DNA of 64,000 bases, from the NCBI GenBank assembly GCA_037951105.1, contig JBAMJV010000886.1:77501-141500 (forward strand), read 5' to 3'. Under the pieces are notes generated by a model. The model saw nothing but the letters and a program-made list of their open reading frames with translations. It was not told where the DNA came from and did no database searches. How positions within the stretch are numbered: the first letter of the stretch is position 1; each line of letters begins with the position of its first letter. Shown one piece after another: positions 54,879-64,000 of this stretch. Source of the DNA: Echinarachnius parma. Taxonomy: Eukaryota; Echinodermata; Echinoidea; Clypeasteroida; Echinarachniidae. The position numbers were made by a program, and so were the translations under genes.

Positions 54879-55341
54879 GGGCATGTTAAAAATAAGAGGA
54901 ATATGATGTTCCCATCTTCAATGTTTGGGTGTTAGTGAGAAATTAATAAACATGTAGCCAAACTGCTTGCTTGGAAAATGATCTAGCAGATTGAAGCCTC
55001 TCACACTTATGATGTCACAATTGACCAATCAGAAGCACCAAATGAAAAGGTCAAAAGGCATCTGCCTAGCTGTATATTGGCCAATCAGACTCTATGTGCC
55101 AAGTATGTGACAGGTGATTTGCAACATGCACCAAGCTAAACATTATGGCAAAAGTAACATTTATTTTTCAGGGGCTACACTTTCCAAGCTTACCTGCATG
55201 AAATGAACCCTCCCTAAATTAATTTGCATTGTACTCTATACAATTAAGGATGATGTTCAGGCGCTCTTTTTGGCATTTCGGGGGCGAATTCGCCCTGAGC
55301 CCCTCGGCCCTTGCTTGGGCTAGTTTTCAGAATAGCTCGAG
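54879..55341. other. No gene seen
   Basis: No coding region; a CG-richer patch GGGGGCGAATTCGCCC at 55277-55294 contains a 14-bp palindrome. Confidence 0.4.
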
Positions 55342-56246
55342 TTTAATGGGGTGGTTTAGTTTTGGTAGAGAGGGCGCTGCACATCACAATTTGTTTGTGA
55401 GGTAATGAAAAACTGAGTGTCGAATTTGAGAGACCAGACAATTTTAATGGCAGAATAAATATTTGGTCAAAATCGGTCCAGAAACGGCTGAAATATCAAA
55501 ACATAATTATCTGACCTAATAATTATTTGGGGCCCAAATAATTAAATGATTTTTTCAAAAAATTAAACAAATGCTTACACTTTTTCAAAAATGTTCAAAA
55601 GCGTTTTAAAGATAATTGTTGATGATCTCTCTATTTAATCATAATAATAATAATAATAATAAATCAGTTATAGAGCGCGGAAACTATGTGTATATATTCT
55701 ACCGCGCATATTAATATTAATACCCATGGTCATCAGGTACATTTCAAACCCACACAATGATATTGCATACTTTCTTAACTCCCCGGGGAGCATACTAGCC
55801 GTGCTGCCACTGATGATGGCGCAAAGGCTAATTAACACCCGACCATGGTACCCATTTATACACCTGGGTAGAGAGCAGCAACTGTGGATAAATTGTCTTG
55901 CTGAAGGACAAAGGCAGTGGGCAGGGTTCGATCTCGGGATCTCATGATCAGAAAGCGCGCGCTCTACCGATCTTGCCACACTACATCCACAATCATTATT
56001 CATTATTTCAATTACACATCACGTGCATAATTGTGTATATACAATGGTTGAAACAAATGCCAATTTAGAGAGCGCCCTCTTGTGTTTTAATGGCTCTTTT
56101 CTAAATGATAACAGGCTCTGTACTTAGTCGTTTGTAATTTTGTATACCTATCGAGCATGGTGGAGTTAAAACTATTAGTTTATAATGTTACTGTCCAGGT
56201 TTGGTTAATAAAGTTCAGCCTTACCAAAACTATACTACCCCTTTAA
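55342..56246 (-). mobile_element. MITE family A, full-length, split by a SINE
   Basis: Left part 55342-55640 (GTTTTGGTAGAGAGGGCGC, CAGAAACGGCTGAAATATC, TTGATGATCTCTCTATTTAATC) and right part 55988-56246 (GAGCGCCCTCTTGTG, GAGCATGGTGGAGTTAAAAC, CTACCCCTTTAA) make one complete element of about 530-560 bp. Confidence 0.85.
55641..55987 (-). mobile_element. tRNA-derived SINE S, copy 1
   Basis: Minus-strand order: TGGCAAGATCGGTAGAGCGC (A box), GAGATCGAACCC (B box), then CTTGTCCTTCAGCAAG-type and ACCCAGGTGTATAAATGGGT, GTACCTGATGACC, and an (ATT)n tail at 55641-55662. The ACCCAGGTGTATAAATGGGT core also stands in copy 2. Such conserved centres are known from broadly distributed invertebrate SINE families, though I cannot name this one. 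Confidence 0.8.
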
Positions 56247-56399
56247 ATTGTTGAGATATCAGGTGCCCTATTCTCCAAATTGCATACATTTCGTGGTATT
56301 TTGAACGGCAAAATGTTTGTTTTTTTATATATAGGGGGTGGGGTACTGTAATTGAAAAGAAAATGCGTGACTATTTACTAGATATGTTATATGTTACAT

Positions 56400-56632
56400 T
56401 TGTTGTTTATAGGACCCCGTGGAAGAACAGATCCAACATGATGATGGATCTGAAACGGGCCATCCTACCACCTATCATTGTATATAATTATAGCAACATA
56501 CACATATACTATTTTTTTATTATGAACTTGTAATAATACTTCTGTTTAAAATGTTTGTGTATTATGTTCTGACTTTTGATGTATATGTTATATTGATTTG
56601 GAAATTAAACAAAACACAAACAAACAACCATC
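56400..56632 (+). mobile_element. Possible LINE 3' UTR fragment
   Basis: GGACCCCGTGGAAGAACAG, GATCCAACATGATGATGG, then ATTATGAACTTGTAATAATAC, GTATTATGTTCTGACTTTTG (trimmed), and a tail GGAAATTAAACAAAACAC. The GTGGAAGAACAG and tail arrangement resembles 3' ends of CR1/L2-like LINEs; assigned from memory of the pattern, no coding part present. Confidence 0.4.
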
Positions 56633-56719
56633 GGTCAGGCAGAAGGGTTTCTGGAGTGTCGCGCCAGGATCCGAGACAAATTACGTTGACATTTCGACAT
56701 ATTAAACCATATTAAGTTG

Positions 56720-57265
56720 TTAAAGGGAAAGTTTCCCCATCATCTATTTACCTTTGATTAATTTCTCTACACATTAAAACATATTTTCATGCAAATATGT
56801 CCAATGTTTGCCCTCTGAGGGGCATCATTCAAAGTCAATCGCTGTATGGGCTAATCCCATTCATCGCGTATAGCGTGGAGGTTGCCATTATATTTTTTGA
56901 AACCCGGATTTTTAATTGTTCGCGCCGAAATGCTACGTCAAACCCGAACAAACAAGCTCCGCCTCTTTTTGTTAGCTCTCGCAGCTCGCGGGGTTTGTGC
57001 ACAAACACAAGGCCAAACGTGAGCCAACAAAAAGAGTAGTTCGGGTTTGACATCACATCATAGAGCGATCCGAGTTTCATAAACACCAATGGCAGCCTCC
57101 ATGGTGTTCGCGATGAATGGGATTATCCCGTACAGCGAGTGACTTTGAATGATGCTCATCCCTTGCTCAAAAGGCCAATGTTGGTCGTATTTGCATGAAA
57201 TTGTGTTTTAACGCTTAGAGAACATAATCCAAGGTGATTATATGTTGGGGAAAATGTCCCTTTAA
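56720..57265. mobile_element. Foldback MITE D, 546 bp
   Basis: Ends TTAAAGGGAAAGTTTCCCC and GGGGAAAATGTCCCTTTAA. Nearly the whole element is one imperfect hairpin: GGGCATCATTCAAAGTCA faces TGACTTTGAATGATGCTC, TAATCCCATTCATCGCG faces CGCGATGAATGGGATTA, CGTCAAACCCGAAC faces GTTCGGGTTTGAC, CTCTTTTTGTTAGCTC faces GAGCCAACAAAAAGAG. The loop is near 56990. Open frames on both strands reflect the symmetry. Confidence 0.9.
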
Positions 57266-57384
57266 AGATCAGAATATAGCCCACTTTTTTACTTTTAAAG
57301 TAGCTTCGCGAAGAAAGTTACGTTCTTTAAATTATACATCACTAGAGAGCTATAGCGGCTTACATATTCTTATTATACATGTTT

Positions 57385-59345
57385 TTTAAGTTATAAGTCC
57401 CATGTGCATCAAAAATCCAAGTAAACCAGCAATTACAAAACTCATCTCAGGATCAATACAAAATGACGATGTCTCATTGCAAATGTACATGGCAGTGGTG
57501 TACTAATTTTGGCCTTTTTATGTTTATCGTTACAATGTGTACACATTTGTTTAATGACATTTTGAAGAAAATGTAACTCAGACCATGAATATATTCATAA
57601 ACAGCTATGGTAAGGTCACACATTTAAATGAAATGGGTTATTTACACTGCCCCATTTTACACACTTGACGCCCATGTCGAACTTTAGAATGAAAAGCTGT
57701 ACAAATTGCACACAGTACAGCGACACAGCAGCACAATACACTGTTTCAATGAAAAGTCAACATAGGATACGATTGCTCAGATGTATCCCTGTGTAATAAG
57801 TTATGAATGGGGACCATCCCGTTGTATTTACTCCACAGGCATGCCGAGCTGTAAACAATATTTCGTTGACTTTTCATTGAAATAGCTTACATTATGTTGC
57901 TACGTCGCGACGCGTCGGTTTTTGTATGCAATTCTGGTACGCTGCACGCTCAAGTTTGACATGAACGTCAAATGGGACATTATTTTATTGAAATGTGTAT
58001 CCTCACCATAGCTGTTTCTAGGGGAATCAATAGTATATCCACGGTCTGCGTAACATTATCTTAAACATGTCATAAAACAAATGTGTACTCAAGGTAACAA
58101 TAAACATAAAGAGGGGGAAAAAGAGTGCACTTCTGCAATGTACATTTGCAATGAGACATCGTCTACTAACACTTGTTCTGTCCCACTTGTAGCGTCACTA
58201 AAACTGTCCTGTATTTTTGGTCCGAAAAGCAGTTAGTATTGTTACGAATGTAGATAGATGCATTTAATATTGTTGTAATTATTATTGGACCCAGTCACCA
58301 ACCTCTAGATTTACCATGTATATATAGTCTGTTGCCTCTTTGTTCTTGTAATGTTTACCAACCAGCAACTTCTCCAACCACTTAAATCATATGAGTTAGT
58401 TCCCACTTAACCCTCACCTTACAATGCCATTCATAACACCAGTCCTCTTTTATGTGTTTCCCCCCGTTTCCCGTCCATTGTCTCTCATCACCTCTCTCAA
58501 AGAGCGGTGATGTACTTTGATGTCTTTAATCTGTGTTACCCTGTACCTAATCCTGTAGACATGAACTTCACACATACGTGTAGTACCCTCTATTGTGTTG
58601 ACCCTTCTCTCAGATGCTGCCGTTAGCTTAACCTTAAGCTCTGTAATGTTTAGGGATTACTGTATTTCTAAGAAGTAAGTCCATTGTAATGTCAAGTCGC
58701 TAGAGTTTGTTCTTTGCTGCATTTAGTAACCTTTTAGTTAGTGTCTTAATAGATGTCATCCTTTGTCCTCTAGCCTATATAAGCTCGACATCTCTCTCAC
58801 TCGGGGTTCATATACGTTGAGATTAAGTTGAGTGTCTAAGTCGAAGTGGGAGTCTAAGTCTAGAGAGTGACAATCATGGAGCTGGAGTTTGTGCAGTTGT
58901 TAGTTCATAAAAGTTATTAGGGAGTGGAGTTCAGTTTAGTTAGTCGTCAGTTCAGTACAAGATTTGAGACAGTTAAGTTGTAGAAGACAGTTCCAGTACG
59001 AAGTTAGTCCTAGAAGTTAGTAAGTTATAGTTAGTCCTGTTCGTCATGGAATTGTACGAAGTTGTTTATGGAAGAATAAACGAATAACCGAATAACTCTC
59101 GCCAACTGTTATCTTTACATCGAAGCTTGTGGAACGTGTTTTACAGAGTGAATGTGATTATGATTGTGATTTAGAACTATATAACCTCGGCCATCCAGAC
59201 ATCCATTATCATCATCATCTTCATCCTATAACGATTTTGTCCGTCAAAACGACACAATTCGTTACAGTATCGATCCTGAGTTGGTTTTTCTAATTACTTG
59301 TCCAGTTGCATCTCTGAAGCACATGGGACTTATAATTGTTATAAT
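57385..59345. mobile_element. Giant foldback G, split by a solo LTR
   Basis: Left arm from about 57385 (AAGTTATAAGTCCCATGTGC, CTCAGGATCAATAC, GATGTCTCATTGCAAATGTA, TTTATGTTTATCGTTAC) faces right arm pieces (GTAACAATAAACATAAA, TACATTTGCAATGAGACATC up to 58239, then GATCCTGAG, GCACATGGGACTTATAA at 59271-59340). Removing the LTR restores an element of roughly 0.93 kb with arms of ~400 bp centred near 57830-57840. The right arm has ~75 bp extra before the LTR. Exact outer ends are not resolved. Confidence 0.8.
58240..59266 (+). mobile_element. Solo LTR (fossil), ~1.03 kb, probably Gypsy/Ty3-type
   Basis: Starts TGTTACGAATG and ends CAATTCGTTACA, with short inverted TGTTACGAAT/ATTCGTTACA termini and a 4-bp GTAT duplication on each side (58236-58239, 59267-59270). 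A TATATAAGC box near 58783 and AATAAACG near 59073 fit promoter and polyadenylation parts. No internal coding region remains, as after LTR-LTR recombination. Sharp ends and an intact target duplication suggest modest age. Family assignment rests on the LTR plan and 4-bp duplication only. Confidence 0.8.
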
Positions 59346-60655
59346 AATAAAATCTTAGCCTCTAATTATTACATTTTCAACATTGTAATATTATTCGCGT
59401 AGGTACTTAAAGCATTTATTTGCATTTGATACATTCGCTGTATACGAAATTGCATGTCCGTGTGTGACGCATAATTTTGTAACGACGTATGACACAGCAA
59501 CCAAATATGCAATTTACTAAAATTGGGTATCAAACAATGTGCAGAGTTCTAAAGAAGACCTCCTAGAAACAAACAAATTATAATAAGCAGTGCATTGTGG
59601 TGTAATGGTGCAAGATGTGTGACTGGGTCTTCATTACCTTTAAGGCGGAAACACACTATTTAGTGCATTAGGTGTGGTTTTCTTGAAACTCATCCAGTGG
59701 AGTTCCAGTAACTAGTTCGCGAGGTTGTCTAAGTACGTTGTGATTCTAGATGGTCCTAGAAGCCATTTCTGGTGGCCAACATTTTACAACAGTCAGTAGC
59801 AGAAATCCTAACAAATGTTGGTTTGCCCCCTGGGTATATTTGAAGAGCTAAGTTCAAAAAGGCTCTAAATCCATTTTCCATACAAAATTGATTTAACGAT
59901 ATACAGTATCAACATTTATAAGCTAAGTGGCTATCTAGGAATCCACATTTCACGACAAATTACTTACTCAAAATCAAAATATAGAAAGTTCAATTGTCTT
60001 ATTCCCATAGGCACGTGTACAAAGTTGGGCAAAGAAACCTGTTTTCCTCGAAAGTTGAAAAAGTGGATATTGCGCCTTTTGGAAGAAAAAAGAATTTGCA
60101 TGATGGATGTGGGTGTGGAATGAAATCTAAGTCAACCAAGTACAATACAAGTAACAACTAAATGGCACTATTCCTCCGAGCGCGTAAGCGATACTTTTAT
60201 TTTAAGTAGACAAGGGTACAAGGGTATAATTATGAACACATATCTGAGTTACCTATATTTTCTGTATTGCCATTGACTAAGGCAAAGGACACATCGTTAA
60301 ATGAAAAATGGTAATATGCACATTTGTTTCACATAAACTAGAACTGGAAAACTATACATGGAATTAAATGAGTGTCGATGAAAAGGTTCATATAAGGGGA
60401 TTATATAGTATGTTTATAACTAGCCAAGCTAATAGGTCGTATCGTTAGATGTGTACAGGTAGCATGCAACTTAAAACCTAAGCCAAATTGATTATATGAT
60501 ATACATAATAATATTTCATAGAAATTTAAAGAGATTATGACTGTCAAAGTATATAACATGTTGTTTGTATAGTTACATTTGTATTTATTGATTGATTGTA
60601 TAAACATTTATACAAATATTGTTCATGACCACCAACTGGCTGAACTGAGCACAAT
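59346..60655. other. No gene seen
   Basis: AT-rich without recognised coding or repeat content. Confidence 0.45.
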
Positions 60656-61016
60656 TTACAATGAAAATATTATAATAATAATATCCTCGATTTATATATC
60701 ATGATTGATAATCATCTCTAAGCTCTTTACAATTATATTATTATCCCGGTCATCAGATACATTCTGCAATCAATCCAGCATACAAAGTGCACATTTTCTA
60801 CTACATGAGGAGCATTCCAACCAAGGGCAACCTTGTGGGCGCACACAATGCTAAGAAACTGCGTTCCATCCTTCCGGGTACCCATTTATACACCTGGGTG
60901 GAGAGCAGCAAATGTGGATAAATTTTCTTGCTGTCGGAAAACGCGATGGGCATACTCTAGATTCAAACTCGGGACCTCACGATTGGAAGGCACGCGCTCT
61001 ACCAATCTTCCCACAC
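60656..61016 (-). mobile_element. tRNA-derived SINE S, copy 2
   Basis: Minus strand: GGGAAGATTGGTAGAGCGCG (A box), GAGGTCCCGAGTTTGAATC (B-box region), the shared core ACCCAGGTGTATAAATGGGT, ATGTATCTGATGACCGGGA, and an ATAATAAT tail at 60670-60690. About 70-75% identical to copy 1, so both are old. Confidence 0.8.
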
Positions 61017-62189
61017 CACGTACACATGTAAAACACATGTGAAATACATTAATTTAAAAGGACACATAAAATATACAATCATACAAGTTTACACATATAA
61101 TATAAAATGTTTTAACTTTAAAACTATTTCCTTTTATAAAATGGCATGATCAAGTAACAAAATGCTGAAATAAGTATTGCTAAATAAGATGGTATGGCGA
61201 CAGTGACAGCGCCCCCTTTGCCAACACGGAAACGATGCATGAAAAGAGCCTTATACGATAGGCGCCATTATGGCGGCCCGGGTTCCAATCCTGGCCGCGT
61301 CTATCGGAAGGTGACGTGATTGAACGCGTCTGCAACAACCGAATAACCAACTAACCACAGTATGGCAATGGTACCGTAATAGTTCAGTGATTCAATTCAA
61401 GATGAGTTCGAACCAGGTGGTACATTACTCCATTGTTCGTGATAACAATATATTATTAAAGAAAGGGTCACAATTTGTTCCGAACAAATACAAGTGATTG
61501 CTTTACGTTTCGGTTGACATGTAATCAACCAACAAAATCGATTATGATAGTGCGGTAGGTGTGTATACTTATGCCGAAAGCAAGCTCAATGTTTCCACCC
61601 CTTGTTTGCAAAGTATCCATGATAAATTATGAATGGCAAGTGATCATGAATTGTACTTGGTTTGGCACTGGTTATAGTCTGTAGACGACTAACTTTTAAT
61701 TTGAACCCAATGTATGTATTGTTTAGAAATTATGACACTCAATTCCCCTGCCATTTACACATAATCACTAAGTGCACATATCACATACCAGACATACATA
61801 ATAATATCAACCATTCGTCAGTGTTTGCATATGTCAACAAAGTCACTAGATCTTTTTTAAGCATGAAGGGAATGTGTTGTTGGTTTAGTTTTCTATTTTT
61901 CTATCACATAGCAAACAATTTTAGAATGAGCAGTATGTGATAGACTAGTTGTCAAAAATAAAATATTTCTTACTGGAATTGTTTAGAATCTTTCCTTTAT
62001 TTTCATTCAGATTAGTGTTCACCTTCATAAATGTCGTATAGCTAATTTTATATGGGCACATTATTTCCAAATGTGTATGTTTGCATGTTCGATGTGGGTG
62101 CGCAACAACATCACAAATAGTATAATAAAAAGTAATCTCATTTATGATCACATACAGACACTAGATGGCGCTATACAGTATAGGGCATA
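61017..62189. other. No gene seen; two small relics
   Basis: GGCGGCCCGGGTTCCAATCC followed by TGGCCGCGTC at 61272-61302 is B-box-like (SINE relic, weak). 61786-61860 (CAACCATTCGTCAGTGTTTG, CAACAAAGTCACTAGATC) is a MITE B terminal fragment. Confidence 0.45.
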
Positions 62190-63573
62190 TCAACATGTAG
62201 ATGACATGACCAAAGACATGATATAATTATAAGCTTTGGGAGCAATTAGGTCAAGTTCAAATGTCAATTTATAATTGGGCTTATTGTGTTCAATTCAATA
62301 CAAACTTGTTGTAATAGTAACTTGTTGCATGTATGTTCTATCATTTAAAGTATTGGCTACACGCCATGTTGGACATACATACCTACATGGTTTTAGAGAA
62401 GTGGTTTATCAATTGTAGGTTATAGGTTCACATATCACATGCAAGTGCAAAAGGTGATGAGTGGTTAATAAAATGTGTATTGCTGTAATTTATCAATTTG
62501 TCCACAAATTAATGAGTGAAACTTTCACGTTAATGGATGTATATTCACTTACTCATTGCACTTACTATGTACACGAATTAAACTATTCCGTAGATTTTTA
62601 ACATCCGAACACTTAAATCATAAATATATTTTGAACGAAATGGAAATTCGAAAAACCAAAACCTGTCCCATGCTTATATTGCAAACAATTATTAATACAA
62701 CATAGTATGAGAGAACAGCTATAGTTCCATATAAGTTTTGAGGATTTGGACTATGTTACTAGATCCCTATAAAGCAATTGCCCTATTTCACCAAACTTAT
62801 GTAAATATTTCCTGGAAACTTTAATATTCCCCTAAATTATTATATTACCCCTCAAATGATGTATCATTGGAAATTTTACAGTTCGGAGAATAAAAACTCA
62901 GAATGTAAATTTAATAAGGATGTACTGTTGTCTTTCTTCTTGTTTTCATTAAAATTATTTTAGAATGTATTGATTCTTTTTTTATTAGTCCTAATTATGT
63001 GTAAAGATATGAGTTTAAGTCCGTAAACGATTTCATTTAGAAAATATATACATTACTTTTATAGGCATTAGACGTAAAACACGCAAGTATCCTTCCCTGA
63101 ACCAACAACTGTGAAATTTGCCCAAACAAAATGTTCATGTAACGTGTATACTGGCCCAGTTCAAAACAAACGGCCATACACCCCTCACAAACATTTACAC
63201 AATTCAAGTTTGAATAATTCAATCATTGAAAAGCCTGTTCCTCTTTACATTGATGCCCCATTTGTAAAGTGCATTTATTAGAATATGCATGTATTGTTCC
63301 TGAAAATGGAGCAAAGTCAAGATTGAAACGCTGCAAAAGGCATTGTTAATGTGCGATCAACTCATCAACACCAGTCACCATTCATAAGACAGCCATTCTC
63401 CAAACAAAAGGAGAATTTACCTTGTCAATATTGTTGTATTTTTCAGCATTTCACCTTTGACCTATTGACATGGCTCCACATTCAGGTCTACTGCACATTC
63501 CCCAATGACACACTCATTGCAAAATAATAAAGTACCAATGTAAATTATATCAAATTCGAGCAGGATCGTTCAG
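62190..63573 (-). repeat. Inverted long repeat D, copy 2 (~1.38 kb)
   Basis: Reverse complement of 30930-32886 without the 554-bp foldback. Contains a MITE B at about 62440-62773 (GTGATGAGTGGTTAATAAAA, GCACTTACTATGTACACG, GAGGATTTGGACTATGTTAC). Outer side ends at CGAGCAGGATCGTTCA (63560-63575). Short open frames are shared in mirror image with copy 1 and show no protein motif. Confidence 0.85.
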
Positions 63574-64000
63574 TATGTTGTTTATCACTGCAAAACCGCT
63601 GTTCAAAATGTCGTTGTTCAGAATGTTGTTGTTTAAATTTTGAGCAATATTGTTTAAATGACAGACTGAGTGTTCTAAACAGACACTGTTCAAAACATGC
63701 ATGCCGTACGCGTATCTATACGGGTAATATACCGTAAAGGCTGTACAAAATTATATTCCGTGCAACTTCGGTCACTGCACTGCGGACGGGATTGGCAGAG
63801 TCTTAGACATCGCTTAGATGTCAAAGCAAGCACAAATATGTCTTAAGTATAAAATCGTTCAGATTACTAAATAATTAGTTTAAATTCTCACCTCTGAATA
63901 CGTCAATTAGTTCAGCGAGTCCGAACTCCTCCAAATTCTTGACGGTATAGTCAACAGTTTTTTAAACAACAACATAAAACACCTGACTTTTTTAAACAAT
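63574..64000. other. No gene seen
   Basis: A small cluster of GTTCAAAATG/GTTCAGAATG/TTGTTTAAAT units at 63600-63690 suggests a degenerate ~20-bp repeat. Window ends in AT-rich sequence. Confidence 0.4.

Noticed and set aside
56797-57089. Pair of opposite 80-codon frames
   Set aside because: They mirror each other because the region is one hairpin element (foldback D).

Overview
This window looks like an intergenic or intron-rich stretch of a marine invertebrate nuclear genome. The signs are AT-rich DNA, long GT/CA microsatellites, Penelope-like, CR1/L1/I-type LINE and pogo remnants, tRNA-derived SINEs, and a family-31 galactosyltransferase of animal type. A non-vertebrate deuterostome (echinoderm or hemichordate grade) is my best guess, but that is inference. 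There is no bacterial gene organisation, and most long open frames are by-products of tandem repeats.

Only two loci look like protein genes that could belong to the host. One is a beta-1,3-galactosyltransferase-like gene on the minus strand (about 51.13-49.84 kb), whose reading frame shifts just before the catalytic domain. The other is a single-C2H2 acidic protein on the plus strand (36.01-36.82 kb), whose 3' flank recurs elsewhere in the window, so it may ride on a mobile element.

Layout. 0-5.3 kb: a 38-bp minisatellite, a mariner-type MITE, a CA tract, a short foldback element, then a MITE stuffed with a structured RNA-like repeat, a CGCACCCGCG hairpin array and a Penelope GIY-YIG remnant. 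7-10.5 kb: copies of the TTAA-type MITE family A, a 5'-truncated LINE and a pogo transposase fragment with a spliceosomal intron. 10.8-17.5 kb: poly-G/C elements, a GC-rich tandem duplication built from GCCGTACGGC-like motifs, a palindrome cluster and family-B MITEs. 22-28.5 kb: a local duplication, a ~150-bp array carrying direct-repeat AGGTCA sites, a poly-G element with seven 185-bp repeats, and a large foldback with four arm units on each side. 28.9-29.8 kb: an L1-type LINE 3' end. 30.9-32.9 kb: a 1.4-kb repeat whose inverted copy lies at 62.2-63.6 kb. 36-44 kb: the zinc-finger locus, a nearly complete I/Jockey-type LINE and MITE-A pieces. 45.9-47.9 kb: a nested poly-G element with an 11-bp target duplication and a clean mariner-type MITE. 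49.8-51.9 kb: the galactosyltransferase and two hairpins. 52.4-61 kb: a dense run of TTAA-type MITEs, giant foldbacks, a solo LTR and tRNA-derived SINEs.

The unifying theme is layered insertion. At least five non-autonomous families share TTAAAGG termini, and for one of them an empty site inside the window shows a TTAA target duplication. Several nestings (foldback in MITE B in a duplication; SINE in MITE A; solo LTR in a foldback arm; poly-G element in a hexamer repeat) give a relative order of events that can be read directly.
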